Of a stretch of 64,000 nucleotides of DNA, positions 18,228 through 26,930 are shown piece by piece. Each line of letters opens with the position of its first letter. The first letter of the stretch is position 1. This DNA is from Streptococcus cristatus. Lineage in GTDB: Bacteria; Bacillota; Bacilli; Lactobacillales; Streptococcaceae. The notes under the pieces are model-generated. The model was not told the origin of the DNA, made no database searches, and saw nothing but the letters and a program-made list of their open reading frames with translations. The stretch covers positions 198,954 to 262,953 of the forward strand of contig NZ_KQ969062.1 of assembly GCF_001578775.1 (NCBI RefSeq), in the 5' to 3' direction. The position numbers were made by a program, and so were the translations under genes.

Positions 18228-18402
18228 GAGAGTGGGACAGAAATCGGTAATTCGTTAGAATTCGATTTCGTCGTCCCACCTCCGCACAGTTGAGTAGGGC
18301 TGTAAAAGCTGATGAAATCAGCGTAGTAGAGCCCACTCAACCCCTGCGTCTTGCTTGACAATCCAAAGACAATTGAGAGGCTAGGATTTTTGTCCCAGCC
18401 CC
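18228..18402 (+). repeat. 175-bp three-hairpin repeat, copy 1
   Basis: First of four near-identical 175-bp copies (others at 41805, 53866 reversed and 54835). The ends are imperfect inverted repeats (GAGAGTGGGACA / TGTCCCAGCCTC type). Inside, GTGGGAC...GTCCCAC encloses a hairpin and GTTGAGTAGGGCT...AGCCCACTCAAC a second. It starts two bases after the cls stop and ends in CCCCTTTTT, so it can serve as a terminator. Confidence 0.93.
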
Positions 18403-18477
18403 TTTTTCTGTTTTTTGCTGAGAGGATTTGCTTGAGAAGCTATAAATGACACTTTCTTGCGATGCTCGCCTTTATTT

Positions 18478-18485
18478 TACGAATA
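18478..18485 (+). promoter_or_regulatory. Perfect ComX/SigX box upstream of a small ORF
   Basis: TACGAATA, an exact match to the late-competence consensus, preceded by T-rich sequence (TTTATTT) and followed by GTAAATAGGGG. It lies in an intergenic region, 36 bp before the ATG at 18522. Confidence 0.75.
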
Positions 18486-18521
18486 GTAAATAGGGGACAG
18501 AGAATCAAAGGAGGATTACAG

Positions 18522-18668
18522 ATGGAAATAGCAAAAATAATTTATCGGCTTCCTTGTCCAGAAGAGCGGCTAGTTTACCTAAGATTCCGCGATTTGGAGC
18601 GCTTGGCAAAGAAGAGACAGGAGGAGAAAGGAGGCCAAGATAAGGCTGACAGAAAGAGTGCTTTTTGA
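18522..18668 (+). CDS. Small hypothetical protein, putatively competence-controlled
   Basis: 48 residues from the ATG at 18522, which has a strong AAAGGAGGA ribosome site 5 bp upstream; an open frame from 18462 has no such site and spans the SigX box. The product is highly charged and basic, starting MEIAKIIYRLPCPEERLVYL, with a likely amphipathic helix over about residues 12-35 and a hydrophilic tail. No signal peptide, no membrane segment, no family recognised. The perfect SigX box upstream suggests expression in competence. Its TGA stop forms part of the extended -10 of the next gene. The ORF is short, so coding status rests mainly on the ribosome site and the promoter. Confidence 0.6.
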   Translation: MEIAKIIYRLPCPEERLVYLRFRDLERLAKKRQEEKGGQDKADRKSAF

Positions 18669-18674
18669 TATACT
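18666..18674 (+). promoter_or_regulatory. Extended -10 promoter of the membrane protein gene
   Basis: TGATATACT: TGn plus TATACT, overlapping the stop codon of the small ORF, 30 bp before the ATG at 18704. Confidence 0.55.
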
Positions 18675-18703
18675 ATAGAGTATGGAAATCAAGGAGAACT
18701 TTT

Positions 18704-20260
18704 ATGAATGATAGAAACCAACAGGAAAACGTGGAAATTTTAGTATCTATGTCCGCAGAAACCTGGCAAAATACGAGTGAGAGACGGCGGTTAGAGAAAA
18801 TAATTGAGCCAGTTCCTTCCTTACAACTATTTTTTTGGAGTATCTTGGTCAGTTTGACCAGTGTGGTCAATCCTCTACTAACCAACTTAGCCACCAATTT
18901 GCAATCGCAAAATCTGTATGCTGGCTGGGCCTTGACTCAGGGAGAAGTCGCCTATGCAAATATTTATGGAACCAGCGGTCTTCTCTACTATTTGGTAAGC
19001 TGGTTGGGGAATTTATTTTTGGGTCAGCTATTGTTTTTACTTTTCCAAGTAGTGGCTTTGACCTTGGCAGGAATATATCTCTTCCAGACAATTTCACAAA
19101 TAACGGTTAGAAGTGGTCTAGCTCGCCAGATTACAATCCTGTTCTATTTGTTTGTACTGACACTGGGATTTGGCGGAACTTATTCTATTATTTTTGCTTT
19201 CCCATTTATCTTTCGGAGTTTGTACCATCTCGTGAAGTACTTACAAGGGCGTGTCCGCGATGAGTCTTTTATTCGTTTTGGGATGGTTGGAGCCTTGGCT
19301 TTTCTAATCGAGCCAGCTTTTAGTCTTCTCTTTTACTCATTGACGACGCTGTTTTTGCTTCTGTACAATATCGCTGACAAGCGAAAAGCGCGTGGTTTTT
19401 ATCAGTTGTTAGCAGGTTTATTAGGTTTTTCTTTAGTCTTTTATCCACTGGGCTACTATACAGTTTTGAATGGTTCTTTTGGTGTAGCGATTAGCCAAGC
19501 TACTTATGTTCTAGAGGCTTTTCGTCTCAATGGCAACTATATATTAGATCATTCGCTCTATTATGGTTTGCTTTTCCTAGGATTAGGTTTTGCGACAGCG
19601 TTGATGACGGCTTTTGCTTTCAAAGAAGAACCAACTGCTGCACGTGGTATGCGCTTTATTGGGCTACTAGGTCTTCCTATCAGCTTTATTGGAGTTCTAG
19701 GCTTGCCAGAGAAGGGCGCTTATCAATTGTTGACAACTCTGCCTTTTGCCTTGCTGTTACTGGCCTTGTGGCTGGATACAAGTGGAGACAGGGATGGTCA
19801 TGAAAGACGCCACCGTAAGCCTACCAAGACTTCTAGCTGGAATCGTTATTTGGGCAGGCAACTTTTTTTGCCTTTGCTTGCGATGTTTTATCTCGTAGCT
19901 TATCCGTTAGTAAATGAGTATATTCTATCCAATGGAGTTTCAGCAGAGAGAAATCTGGCTGCCCAACATATTCGTGAAAACAGCACTAGCAAGGATAGCA
20001 TTTATGCTTGGGACAATACAGCTAGCCTCTATAAAAAAGCGCAGCGTTTATCAGCCGTTTCTCTACTGAGTCCGTCGCTTTATACAGGAACGGAGGAAAA
20101 TCGCATTTTCTTGCGTAATGCTTTAAATGAGGCAAGTCCAAAGTTTATCTTAGTCAATAAAGATGTGAAACTCTTTTCGGATGTGAAAAAGAAAATTTCT
20201 CAAGATTATGAAGAAGTGAACCTAAAACTCAATCACTTCAAGCTTTATCAAATCAAGTAA
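18704..20260 (+). CDS. Polytopic membrane protein of unknown function
   Basis: 518 residues from the ATG at 18704 (AAGGAGAAC upstream). A polar N-terminus of about 45 residues is followed by some 10-11 transmembrane segments, with an extracytoplasmic-looking C-terminal domain (about 430-518). The loop NLYAGWALTQGEVAYANIYGTSGLLYY after the first transmembrane segment resembles the first external loop of GT-C glycosyltransferase or mannosyltransferase-type proteins (PMT/ArnT-like). That assignment is tentative because no catalytic DE/DD motif stands out. It is monocistronic, between the small ORF and nrdD. Confidence 0.75.
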   Translation: MNDRNQQENVEILVSMSAETWQNTSERRRLEKIIEPVPSLQLFFWSILVSLTSVVNPLLTNLATNLQSQNLYAGWALTQGEVAYANIYGTSGLLYYLVSWLGNLFLGQLLFLLFQVVALTLAGIYLFQTISQITVRSGLARQITILFYLFVLTLGFGGTYSIIFAFPFIFRSLYHLVKYLQGRVRDESFIRFGMVGALAFLIEPAFSLLFYSLTTLFLLLYNIADKRKARGFYQLLAGLLGFSLVFYPLGYYTVLNGSFGVAISQATYVLEAFRLNGNYILDHSLYYGLLFLGLGFATALMTAFAFKEEPTAARGMRFIGLLGLPISFIGVLGLPEKGAYQLLTTLPFALLLLALWLDTSGDRDGHERRHRKPTKTSSWNRYLGRQLFLPLLAMFYLVAYPLVNEYILSNGVSAERNLAAQHIRENSTSKDSIYAWDNTASLYKKAQRLSAVSLLSPSLYTGTEENRIFLRNALNEASPKFILVNKDVKLFSDVKKKISQDYEEVNLKLNHFKLYQIK

Positions 20261-20263
20261 TCT

Positions 20264-20342
20264 AATCAATATGTTGTGTGTAAAATAAAAAAATAACAAT
20301 TTAACCACAACATATTGATTTTTTATTTTGGAGTGATATAAT
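20264..20342 (+). promoter_or_regulatory. Paired NrdR boxes and promoter of the nrdD operon
   Basis: Box 1 AATCAATATGTTGTGT (20264-20279) and box 2 CCACAACATATTGATT (20305-20320) match the NrdR consensus acaCwATATaTwGtgt at about 13 and 12 of 16 positions. Their starts are 41 bp apart, about four helical turns. Box 2 overlaps the -35 (TTGATT, 20315-20320) of a promoter with TATAAT at 20337-20342 (16-bp spacer). The two boxes are also inverted copies of each other and, with the T-rich stretch after them, may terminate the upstream gene. Confidence 0.8.
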
Positions 20343-20381
20343 GTTTGGTAGATGATTAATTGAGAAGAGGAAGTGTTTGTG

Positions 20382-22577
20382 ATGATTTTAAGAGAAGCAA
20401 AATTTGATACAGCGCCTACCATCTACGTTGAGAAGCGAGACGGCCGGAGAGTAGCTTTTGATGTTGCGAAGATTTACAAGGCTATGGTGCGGGCTGCGCA
20501 GGAAGTCGGCCCTCTGACGCCGATGCTGGAAGCCAAGCTTGAAACGATTACAGACCGTGTTGTGGCAGAAATCAGCAGTCGCTTCGCTAAGTATGTCAAA
20601 ATCTATGAGATTCAGAACATCGTTGAGCATGAGCTTTTGAATGCCAAGGAGTATGCCATTGCAGAGAGCTACATTACTTACCGCACCCAGCGGGATTTTG
20701 AGCGCTCAAAAGCGACGGACATCAACTTTACCATCGACAAGCTCCTCAACAAGGACCAGACGGTAGTCAATGAAAATGCCAATAAAGACAGCGATGTCTT
20801 TAATACCCAGCGCGATCTGACAGCGGGGATTGTCGGTAAGTCCATTGGACTGAAAATGCTGCCGCCCCATGTGGCCAATGCACATCAAAAAGGCGATATT
20901 CATTACCACGATCTGGACTACAGTCCCTATACACCGATGACCAACTGCTGCCTGATTGACTTTGCGGGGATGCTGAAGAATGGCTTTAAGATCGGCAATG
21001 CTGAAGTGGAAAGTCCCAAGTCTATCCAGACTGCGACAGCTCAGATTTCGCAAATCATCGCTAATGTAGCGTCAAGCCAGTACGGTGGCTGTTCGGCCGA
21101 CCGGATTGATGAGGTTTTGGCGCCTTATGCTGCGCTGAATTATCAAAAACATCTGCGGGATGCGGAGCACTGGGTCCTGGAGGATAAGCGCGAGGACTAT
21201 GCCTGGGAAAAGACCAAAAAGGATATCTATGATGCCATGCAGTCCTTGGAATATGAGATCAATACCCTCTTTACATCCAACGGTCAGACGCCTTTCACAT
21301 CGCTGGGATTTGGCCTGGGGACCAATCGCTTTGAGCGGGAGATTCAAAAGGCCGTTCTCAATATCCGCATCAAGGGGCTGGGATCCGAGCACCGCACAGC
21401 CATTTTCCCCAAGCTGATCTTTACCCTCAAGCGCGGCCTGAACTTAGAGCCCGGCACACCGAACTATGATATTAAAGAGCTGGCTTTGGAATGCGCCACC
21501 AAGCGGATGTATCCGGATGTGCTGTCCTATGACAAGATTATTGACCTGACCGGCTCCTTCAAGGTGCCCATGGGCTGCCGTTCCTTCCTGCAGGGCTGGA
21601 AGGACGAAAATGGGGACGAAGTCAACTCCGGCCGCATGAATCTGGGGGTTGTCACGGTTAATCTGCCGCGGATTGCCTTGGAGTCTGAGGGCGACCTTGC
21701 CAAGTTCTGGGAAATCTTTAATGAGCGCATGAATATCGCCGAAGATGCGCTGGTCTATCGGGTGGAGCGGACTAAGGAAGCCAGTCCGGCCAATGCGCCT
21801 ATTCTCTACCAATATGGGGCCTTCGGCCGGCGCTTGGGCAAGTACGATCAGGTTGACCAGCTCTTTACCCACCGCCGAGCCACCGTTTCTCTGGGCTACA
21901 TCGGTCTCTATGAAGTAGCTGCAGTCTTCTATGGCAGCGACTGGGAAAAAAATCCAGCAGCCAAGGAATTTACCGTTTCGATTGTCAAGGATATGAAGCG
22001 GCGCGTGGAAGAATGGTCTGAACAGTACGACTATCACTTCTCTGTCTATTCAACACCGTCTGAGAGTCTGACAGACCGTTTCTGCCGGCTGGATACGGAG
22101 AAGTTTGGTGTCATTGAGGATATTACTGACAAGGAGTACTATACCAATTCTTTCCACTACGATGTGCGCAAGAATCCGACGCCCTTTGAAAAGCTGGACT
22201 TTGAAAAGGTTTATCCAGAGGCCGGTGCTTCCGGCGGTTTTATCCACTACTGTGAATATCCGGTCCTGCAGCAGAATCCCAAAGCCCTAGAAGCTGTATG
22301 GGACTATGCTTACGACCGGGTCGGCTATCTGGGGACCAATACACCGATTGACCGCTGCTATCAGTGTGATTTTGAAGGAGATTTCACGCCGACTGAGCGG
22401 GGCTTCACCTGCCCTAACTGCGGCAACAGCGACCCCAAGACGGTAGATGTGGTCAAGCGGACCTGCGGCTATCTGGGCAATCCTCAGGCTCGGCCTATGG
22501 TCAAGGGCCGTCACAAGGAAATATCGGCCCGGGTTAAGCATATGAACGGTTCGACCATTAAGTATGAAGGAAATTAA
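20382..22577 (+). CDS. nrdD: Anaerobic ribonucleoside-triphosphate reductase, large subunit
   Basis: 731 residues. N-terminal ATP-cone (about 12-105; VEKRDGRRVAFDVAKIYKAM), a catalytic barrel with the substrate-site cysteines, a C-terminal zinc site (CYQCDFEGDF...CPNCG) and the glycyl-radical loop RTCGYLGNPQARP near the end. It makes dNTPs from NTPs without oxygen once NrdG has put the radical on the glycine. In-frame GTG codons lie at 20373 and 20379; the ATG at 20382 is preferred, with GAGG 11 bp upstream. Heads the operon nrdD, small ORF, two GNATs, nrdG, under NrdR boxes. Confidence 0.97.
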   Translation: MILREAKFDTAPTIYVEKRDGRRVAFDVAKIYKAMVRAAQEVGPLTPMLEAKLETITDRVVAEISSRFAKYVKIYEIQNIVEHELLNAKEYAIAESYITYRTQRDFERSKATDINFTIDKLLNKDQTVVNENANKDSDVFNTQRDLTAGIVGKSIGLKMLPPHVANAHQKGDIHYHDLDYSPYTPMTNCCLIDFAGMLKNGFKIGNAEVESPKSIQTATAQISQIIANVASSQYGGCSADRIDEVLAPYAALNYQKHLRDAEHWVLEDKREDYAWEKTKKDIYDAMQSLEYEINTLFTSNGQTPFTSLGFGLGTNRFEREIQKAVLNIRIKGLGSEHRTAIFPKLIFTLKRGLNLEPGTPNYDIKELALECATKRMYPDVLSYDKIIDLTGSFKVPMGCRSFLQGWKDENGDEVNSGRMNLGVVTVNLPRIALESEGDLAKFWEIFNERMNIAEDALVYRVERTKEASPANAPILYQYGAFGRRLGKYDQVDQLFTHRRATVSLGYIGLYEVAAVFYGSDWEKNPAAKEFTVSIVKDMKRRVEEWSEQYDYHFSVYSTPSESLTDRFCRLDTEKFGVIEDITDKEYYTNSFHYDVRKNPTPFEKLDFEKVYPEAGASGGFIHYCEYPVLQQNPKALEAVWDYAYDRVGYLGTNTPIDRCYQCDFEGDFTPTERGFTCPNCGNSDPKTVDVVKRTCGYLGNPQARPMVKGRHKEISARVKHMNGSTIKYEGN

Positions 22578-22578
22578 G

Positions 22579-22716
22579 ATGGGAAAATACCAACTAGATG
22601 ACAAGGGAAAGGCTCAAGTACGGCGTTTCCATGAAAAGCATTCGCGGGGAGGCAATGGCAAAAAAGAGCGATTAGCCAAACTGCGTCAGCAATTTTTAGA
22701 AAAGAACAAGAAATAA
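22579..22716 (+). CDS. Small basic protein between nrdD and nrdG
   Basis: 45 residues, very basic (MGKYQLDDKGKAQVRRFHEK at the start, ending in KKNKK-type residues). It begins one base after the nrdD stop, with the GAAGGAAA in the end of nrdD as ribosome site. Small lysine-rich ORFs at this position are common in streptococcal nrd operons, so it is likely real. No motif indicates a function. Confidence 0.75.
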   Translation: MGKYQLDDKGKAQVRRFHEKHSRGGNGKKERLAKLRQQFLEKNKK

Positions 22717-22771
22717 TAGAAGTCAGAGTGGGGCGCAAGGCGGTCTCGCTCTCTTCGTATCAGGAGGAACT

Positions 22772-23269
22772 ATGGAGCTGAGACGACCGAAACTAGAAGA
22801 CAAGGAAAGGATTTTAGAGATGCTGGCTGACTTTGAAGCAGCTGGTGGCCGACAGGACGGCTTCTTTGGCGGAGCGGATTTTGTTTATGAGGACTGGCTG
22901 GAAACTATTCAGCTAGCTGAAGCAGGGCTAGGCTTGCCGCAAGGTTTTGTGCCTTACGTCCAACTAGTTTCTTTTGCCGCGGATGGTCAGGCAGTGGGCT
23001 TTCTCAATCTGCGCTTGCGGCTCAATGACCATTTGCTCCAAGAAGGCGGGCATATCGGCTATAGTATCCGTCCGTCTGCGCGTGGGCAGGGATTGGCAAA
23101 GGAGCAGCTGCGACAAGGCTTGCAAGTAGCTAAAGGTAAAAATATCAAACGTGCTTTAGTGACTTGCGATTGTGATAATGCTGCCAGTCGAGCAGTGATT
23201 CTAGCTAATGGCGGAGCTTTAGAGGATATTCGAGCTGGGAAAGAACGTTACTGGATTGACCTAGATTGA
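22772..23269 (+). CDS. GNAT family N-acetyltransferase (first of tandem pair)
   Basis: 165 residues. Starts MELRRPKLEDKERILEMLADFEAAGG; the acetyl-CoA loop is SIRPSARGQGLAKEQL (about 96-111) and the C-terminal part reads TCDCDNAASRAVILANGGALED. Close relative of the next gene. GCAGGAGGAAC-type ribosome site. It lies inside the nrd operon, but a substrate cannot be assigned. Confidence 0.88.
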   Translation: MELRRPKLEDKERILEMLADFEAAGGRQDGFFGGADFVYEDWLETIQLAEAGLGLPQGFVPYVQLVSFAADGQAVGFLNLRLRLNDHLLQEGGHIGYSIRPSARGQGLAKEQLRQGLQVAKGKNIKRALVTCDCDNAASRAVILANGGALEDIRAGKERYWIDLD

Positions 23270-23278
23270 GGATAGTTT

Positions 23279-23824
23279 ATGAAGTTACGACGACCAACTT
23301 TGGAAGATAAAGACGCGATTTTAGAGATGATTGCGGAGTTTGATGCTGCAAAATCCTACATGCACGGCGGCATGGGCTCTACTTGGAAACGAGCAAAGGA
23401 TTATGAGGATTGGCTGAAAATTGTAGAACGGAAGGAAGATGTGGCAAACTTGCCAGCAGGTTGGGTTCCTGCCATCCAATTTTTATCCTTTGATGAGACC
23501 GGCTTGCCTCTGGGCTTTTTAGCTCTGCGCTTGTCCTTGAATGATAAATTATTTGTGGAGGGTGGGCATATAGGCTATTCTATCCGGCCCAGTCAACGCA
23601 GAAAGGGTTTGGCCAAGATGCAGCTGGAGCTCGGGTTAGCAGAAGCTCGAAAGCAAGGATTGGAACGAGTGCTGATTACCTGCGATGAAGATAACGAAGC
23701 CAGTCGTCGCACCATTCTCTCAGCTGGCGGTGTTTACGAAAATACAATCGACAGAAGTCAGCGCTACTGGATTGATTTGGAGGATGAAGATGAACAATCC
23801 CAAACCCCAAGAATGGAAAAGTGA
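23279..23824 (+). CDS. GNAT family N-acetyltransferase (second of tandem pair)
   Basis: 181 residues. Same start (MKLRRPTLEDKDAILEMIAEF) and core (GHIGYSIRPSQRRKGLAKMQL, ITCDEDNEASRRTILSAGG, RYWIDLED) as the gene before it, so the two are duplicates. The C-terminus overlaps the nrdG start by 35 bp, tying it to nrd expression. Such GNAT genes are regularly found between nrdD and nrdG in streptococci; the role is unknown. Confidence 0.88.
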   Translation: MKLRRPTLEDKDAILEMIAEFDAAKSYMHGGMGSTWKRAKDYEDWLKIVERKEDVANLPAGWVPAIQFLSFDETGLPLGFLALRLSLNDKLFVEGGHIGYSIRPSQRRKGLAKMQLELGLAEARKQGLERVLITCDEDNEASRRTILSAGGVYENTIDRSQRYWIDLEDEDEQSQTPRMEK

Positions 23825-24389
23825 GGAGCTGAGTAAGGGGCGCATCATTGACTATAAGGCCTTTAACTTTGTAGATGGCGAAGGTGTCCGCAATTCGCTC
23901 TATGTCAGCGGCTGCATGTTTCACTGCGAGGGCTGCTACAATGCAGCGACCTGGTCATTTAATGCCGGTATTCCCTATACAGAGGAGCTGGAAGAGCAGA
24001 TTATGAAAGATCTGGCGGAACCCTATGTGCAGGGGCTGACCCTCCTGGGCGGCGAGCCCTTTCTCAATACCGGCATCCTCCTGCCCTTGGTCAAGCGGAT
24101 TCGGCGCGAGCTGCCCGATAAGGACATCTGGTCCTGGACCGGCTATACTTGGGAGGAAATGATGCTGGAAACGGATGATAAGCTGGAGCTGCTCAGTCTC
24201 ATTGACATCTTGGTGGACGGCCGTTTTGATATTACCAAGAAGAATCTCATGTTGCAGTTTCGTGGCTCTTCTAATCAGCGCATCATTGATGTGCAGAAGT
24301 CCCTTCAGTCTGGCCAGGTAGTCATCTGGGACAAGCTTAACGATGGTCTCCAGGCCTATGAGCAAGTTGATCGAGATGGCTTACTATAA
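23790..24389 (+). CDS. nrdG: Anaerobic ribonucleotide reductase activating protein
   Basis: 199 residues from the ATG at 23790, which has GGAGG 6 bp upstream; the ATG at 23784 touches that site. Radical-SAM enzyme with CMFHCEGC (CxxxCxxC) near residue 48 for the 4Fe-4S cluster and the glycine-rich LLGGEPFLN near 87. It uses SAM to make the glycyl radical on NrdD. Last gene of the nrd operon, followed by a terminator at 24520. Confidence 0.96.
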   Translation: MNNPKPQEWKSEELSKGRIIDYKAFNFVDGEGVRNSLYVSGCMFHCEGCYNAATWSFNAGIPYTEELEEQIMKDLAEPYVQGLTLLGGEPFLNTGILLPLVKRIRRELPDKDIWSWTGYTWEEMMLETDDKLELLSLIDILVDGRFDITKKNLMLQFRGSSNQRIIDVQKSLQSGQVVIWDKLNDGLQAYEQVDRDGLL

Positions 24390-24519
24390 TCGTCTAGATT
24401 GAAGCAAAATTTTCAGCATAAAAATAGGATGTTTAGTTCAATTTTGTCCATGATTTTTAAATATGCTTACTATGTGCCAGCAGCTCTCTGAATTTCATGA
24501 GCGGAGATCGATCCTACGG

Positions 24520-24558
24520 AATAAGGTGATACCGATGTATTGGTATCGCTTTATTTTT
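24520..24558 (+). terminator. Terminator of the nrd operon
   Basis: AATAAGGTGATACC (24520-24533) pairs with GGTATCGCTTTATT (24542-24555) with one or two mismatches, followed by T residues. The 130 bp between nrdG and it hold nothing recognised. Confidence 0.75.
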
Positions 24559-24597
24559 CTGTGTTTTAGCTTGAATTCGATTTCAAAGTTGAAGTTG

Positions 24598-24678
24598 TTG
24601 ACAAAAGAATAGGATTTTTTTACAATTACGTAATATTCTTAAGAAATTCTTAAAAAAGCCATGTTTTTATGCTATAAT
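24598..24678 (+). promoter_or_regulatory. Dual promoters of the polysaccharide locus with a CiaR-like repeat
   Basis: Promoter 1 is TTGACA (24598-24603), 17 bp, TACAAT (24621-24626). Promoter 2 has an extended -10 TGCTATAAT (24670-24678). Between them CTTAAG-AAATT-CTTAAA (24638-24654) reads on the minus strand TTTAAG-N5-CTTAAG, one base off the CiaR consensus NTTAAG-N5-WTTAAG, and overlaps the -35 region of promoter 2. Confidence 0.6.
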
Positions 24679-24715
24679 AGACTAGAGTAATTTCGAACAG
24701 AAAGTAGTAAGGTGA

Positions 24716-26167
24716 ATGTATCAGAGAGCAAAAAAGTCTAAAAAGAAAAGCAATCGATTAAAAATAGTTAATAGCACCTTCTTGGGTGTTTATACTTTGT
24801 TAGCGGCCTTCTTGATTTTTACAATTTTCCGCTATCATTTTCTAGCTTTTCGCTATGTGAATATCTTAGTGACAGCTCTTATCCTAGCAGTGGCGCTTCT
24901 ATCAGGATTCCTGATTTTCAAGGGTAAGGCAGGCAAGACCACTAGTGCTATCCTAATAGTAGCCCTGCTTGTGGGGTCTGTGTCTATGTATGCTGTAAAG
25001 GGTTTAGTCGACTTGTCGGCTGGCGTCAACTCCACTTCTAACTATTCTGAGTATGAAATGAGTATTGTGGTGCCGGCAGATAGTGATGTTAAGGACCTCA
25101 AGCAGTTGACAAATGTCTTAGCCCCATCAGGAAATGACCAAGACAATGTCCAAGCGCTGATAAAAAATATCAGTCAGACACAAGGGCATGAGCTGACAGT
25201 AGACACAGCATCTTCTTATCTCGCTGCTTATAAGTCACTGACTTCTGGTGAAGCCAAGGCTATGGTTCTGAATAGCGTCTTTGAAGATACGATTCGTGGT
25301 GAAGATCCTGACTATGCTTCAAAAATTAAAAAAATCTATACTTACAAGATAAGCAAGAAGATCGATACAGCCATTGGCAAGCAAGATCCAAATGCAGAAG
25401 TCTTTAATATCTATGTCAGTGGTATTGACACTTATGGACCGATTTCTTCTGTGTCACGCTCAGATGTCAACATTATCATGACAGTCAATCGCAAGACCAA
25501 GAAAGTCTTGCTGACGACTACACCACGAGATGCCTATGTTCCAATTGCGGATGGTGGCCTTAATCAGCCGGATAAGCTGACTCACGCGGGTATTTATGGC
25601 GTGGACGCTTCAGTTCATACCTTGGAAAATCTCTACGGCATTGAATTAAACTACTATGTGCGGTTGAATTTCACTTCCTTCCTCAAGTTGATTGACTTAT
25701 TAGGCGGAATTGATATTGAGAACGACCAAGAGTTTACTGTAGGAAATACTCATTATCCTATTGGTAATATTTCATTAAATTCTGAACAAGCGTTGACTTT
25801 CGTCCGTGAGCGTTATTCTCTAAATGGCGGAGATAATGATCGTGGTAAGAACCAAGAAAAGGTCATTGCAGCAGTCATTAAGAAACTAACTTCGACAGAT
25901 GCACTGAAGAATTACAACGCCATTCTTTCAGGATTGCAGGATTCTGTCCAGACCGATATGAGCTTGGAAACGATGATGAATCTGATCAATACTCAGCTAG
26001 AGTCAGGCGGAAGTTATCATGTGACTTCTCAGGCCTTGACCGGGACTGGAAATACAGGTCTGCCTTCCCACGCGATGCCAGAAGCCAATCTCTACATGAT
26101 GGAAATTGATCAAAATAGTTTGACAGCGGCCAAAGCAGCGATCCAAGAAGTGATGGAAGGGAAGTAA
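24716..26167 (+). CDS. wzg: LytR-CpsA-Psr family protein Wzg/CpsA
   Basis: 483 residues. Three N-terminal transmembrane segments (about 18-38, 44-63, 72-92), an extracellular accessory domain (about 110-240) and the LCP catalytic domain (about 245-410) with conserved arginines in TTPRDAYV and [24 protein letters not shown] proteins transfer undecaprenyl-linked polysaccharide to peptidoglycan. First gene of the conserved capsule module wzg-wzh-wzd-wze. The start is close to its ribosome site (AAGGTGA), so initiation may be modest. Confidence 0.95.
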   Translation: MYQRAKKSKKKSNRLKIVNSTFLGVYTLLAAFLIFTIFRYHFLAFRYVNILVTALILAVALLSGFLIFKGKAGKTTSAILIVALLVGSVSMYAVKGLVDLSAGVNSTSNYSEYEMSIVVPADSDVKDLKQLTNVLAPSGNDQDNVQALIKNISQTQGHELTVDTASSYLAAYKSLTSGEAKAMVLNSVFEDTIRGEDPDYASKIKKIYTYKISKKIDTAIGKQDPNAEVFNIYVSGIDTYGPISSVSRSDVNIIMTVNRKTKKVLLTTTPRDAYVPIADGGLNQPDKLTHAGIYGVDASVHTLENLYGIELNYYVRLNFTSFLKLIDLLGGIDIENDQEFTVGNTHYPIGNISLNSEQALTFVRERYSLNGGDNDRGKNQEKVIAAVIKKLTSTDALKNYNAILSGLQDSVQTDMSLETMMNLINTQLESGGSYHVTSQALTGTGNTGLPSHAMPEANLYMMEIDQNSLTAAKAAIQEVMEGK

Positions 26168-26170
26168 AGC

Positions 26171-26902
26171 ATGATTGATATTCACTCGCATATCATTTTT
26201 GATGTGGATGACGGTCCTAAGACACTGGAGGATAGCCGACGTCTGCTCGAAGAAAGCTATCGTCAGGGCGTTCGCACCATTATTTCTACTTCTCATCGCC
26301 GAAAGGGCATGTTTGAAACGCCTGAAGAAAAGATTGCAGCAAACTTCAAGCAAGTGCAGGAGTTGGCCAAGCAAGTTGCTGACGACTTGACCGTGCTATA
26401 TGGAGCGGAGATTTACTATACTAGTGATGTTTTGAAAAAGTTAGAAGAGGGGATATTTCCCAGTCTAGGTGGCACCAAGTATGTCTTGATCGAGTTTAGT
26501 ATGAATACACCCTACAAGGATATCCACTCCGCCTTGGGCAATGTCATTCGCCTCGGTATGATTCCGGTGGTGGCACATATTGAGCGCTATCACTGTCTGG
26601 AAAATGACGAAGACAGGGTCAGCGAATTGATCAATATGGGCTGCTATATGCAGGTCAATAGTTCAAATGTTTTGAAGCCTAAGCTCTTTGGTGATCGTTA
26701 CAAATTTATGAAAAAGCGTGTTCAGTTCTTTCTAGAACGGGACTTAGTTCATTTCGTTGCTAGCGACATGCACAATCTCGATGACAGACCATCTTATATG
26801 CAAAAGGGCTATCAGATTGTCGCGAAAAAATATGGAGCTGCGCGTGCGGAAGAACTCTTTAAGAAAAACCAAGAAATCTTATTAAGTAACGAGTTTATTT
26901 AA
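26171..26902 (+). CDS. wzh: PHP-type tyrosine-protein phosphatase Wzh/CpsB
   Basis: 243 residues. PHP-fold metal site: [17 protein letters not shown] at the N-terminus, SHRRK near 39, AEIY near 79, PVVAHIERY near 135, and SDMHN near 198. It dephosphorylates the kinase Wze and so sets capsule amount. It begins 3 bp after wzg, so the two are cotranslated. Confidence 0.95.
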   Translation: MIDIHSHIIFDVDDGPKTLEDSRRLLEESYRQGVRTIISTSHRRKGMFETPEEKIAANFKQVQELAKQVADDLTVLYGAEIYYTSDVLKKLEEGIFPSLGGTKYVLIEFSMNTPYKDIHSALGNVIRLGMIPVVAHIERYHCLENDEDRVSELINMGCYMQVNSSNVLKPKLFGDRYKFMKKRVQFFLERDLVHFVASDMHNLDDRPSYMQKGYQIVAKKYGAARAEELFKKNQEILLSNEFI

Positions 26903-26930
26903 TCAATCAAACTCTGGAGAAAGTAAATAC

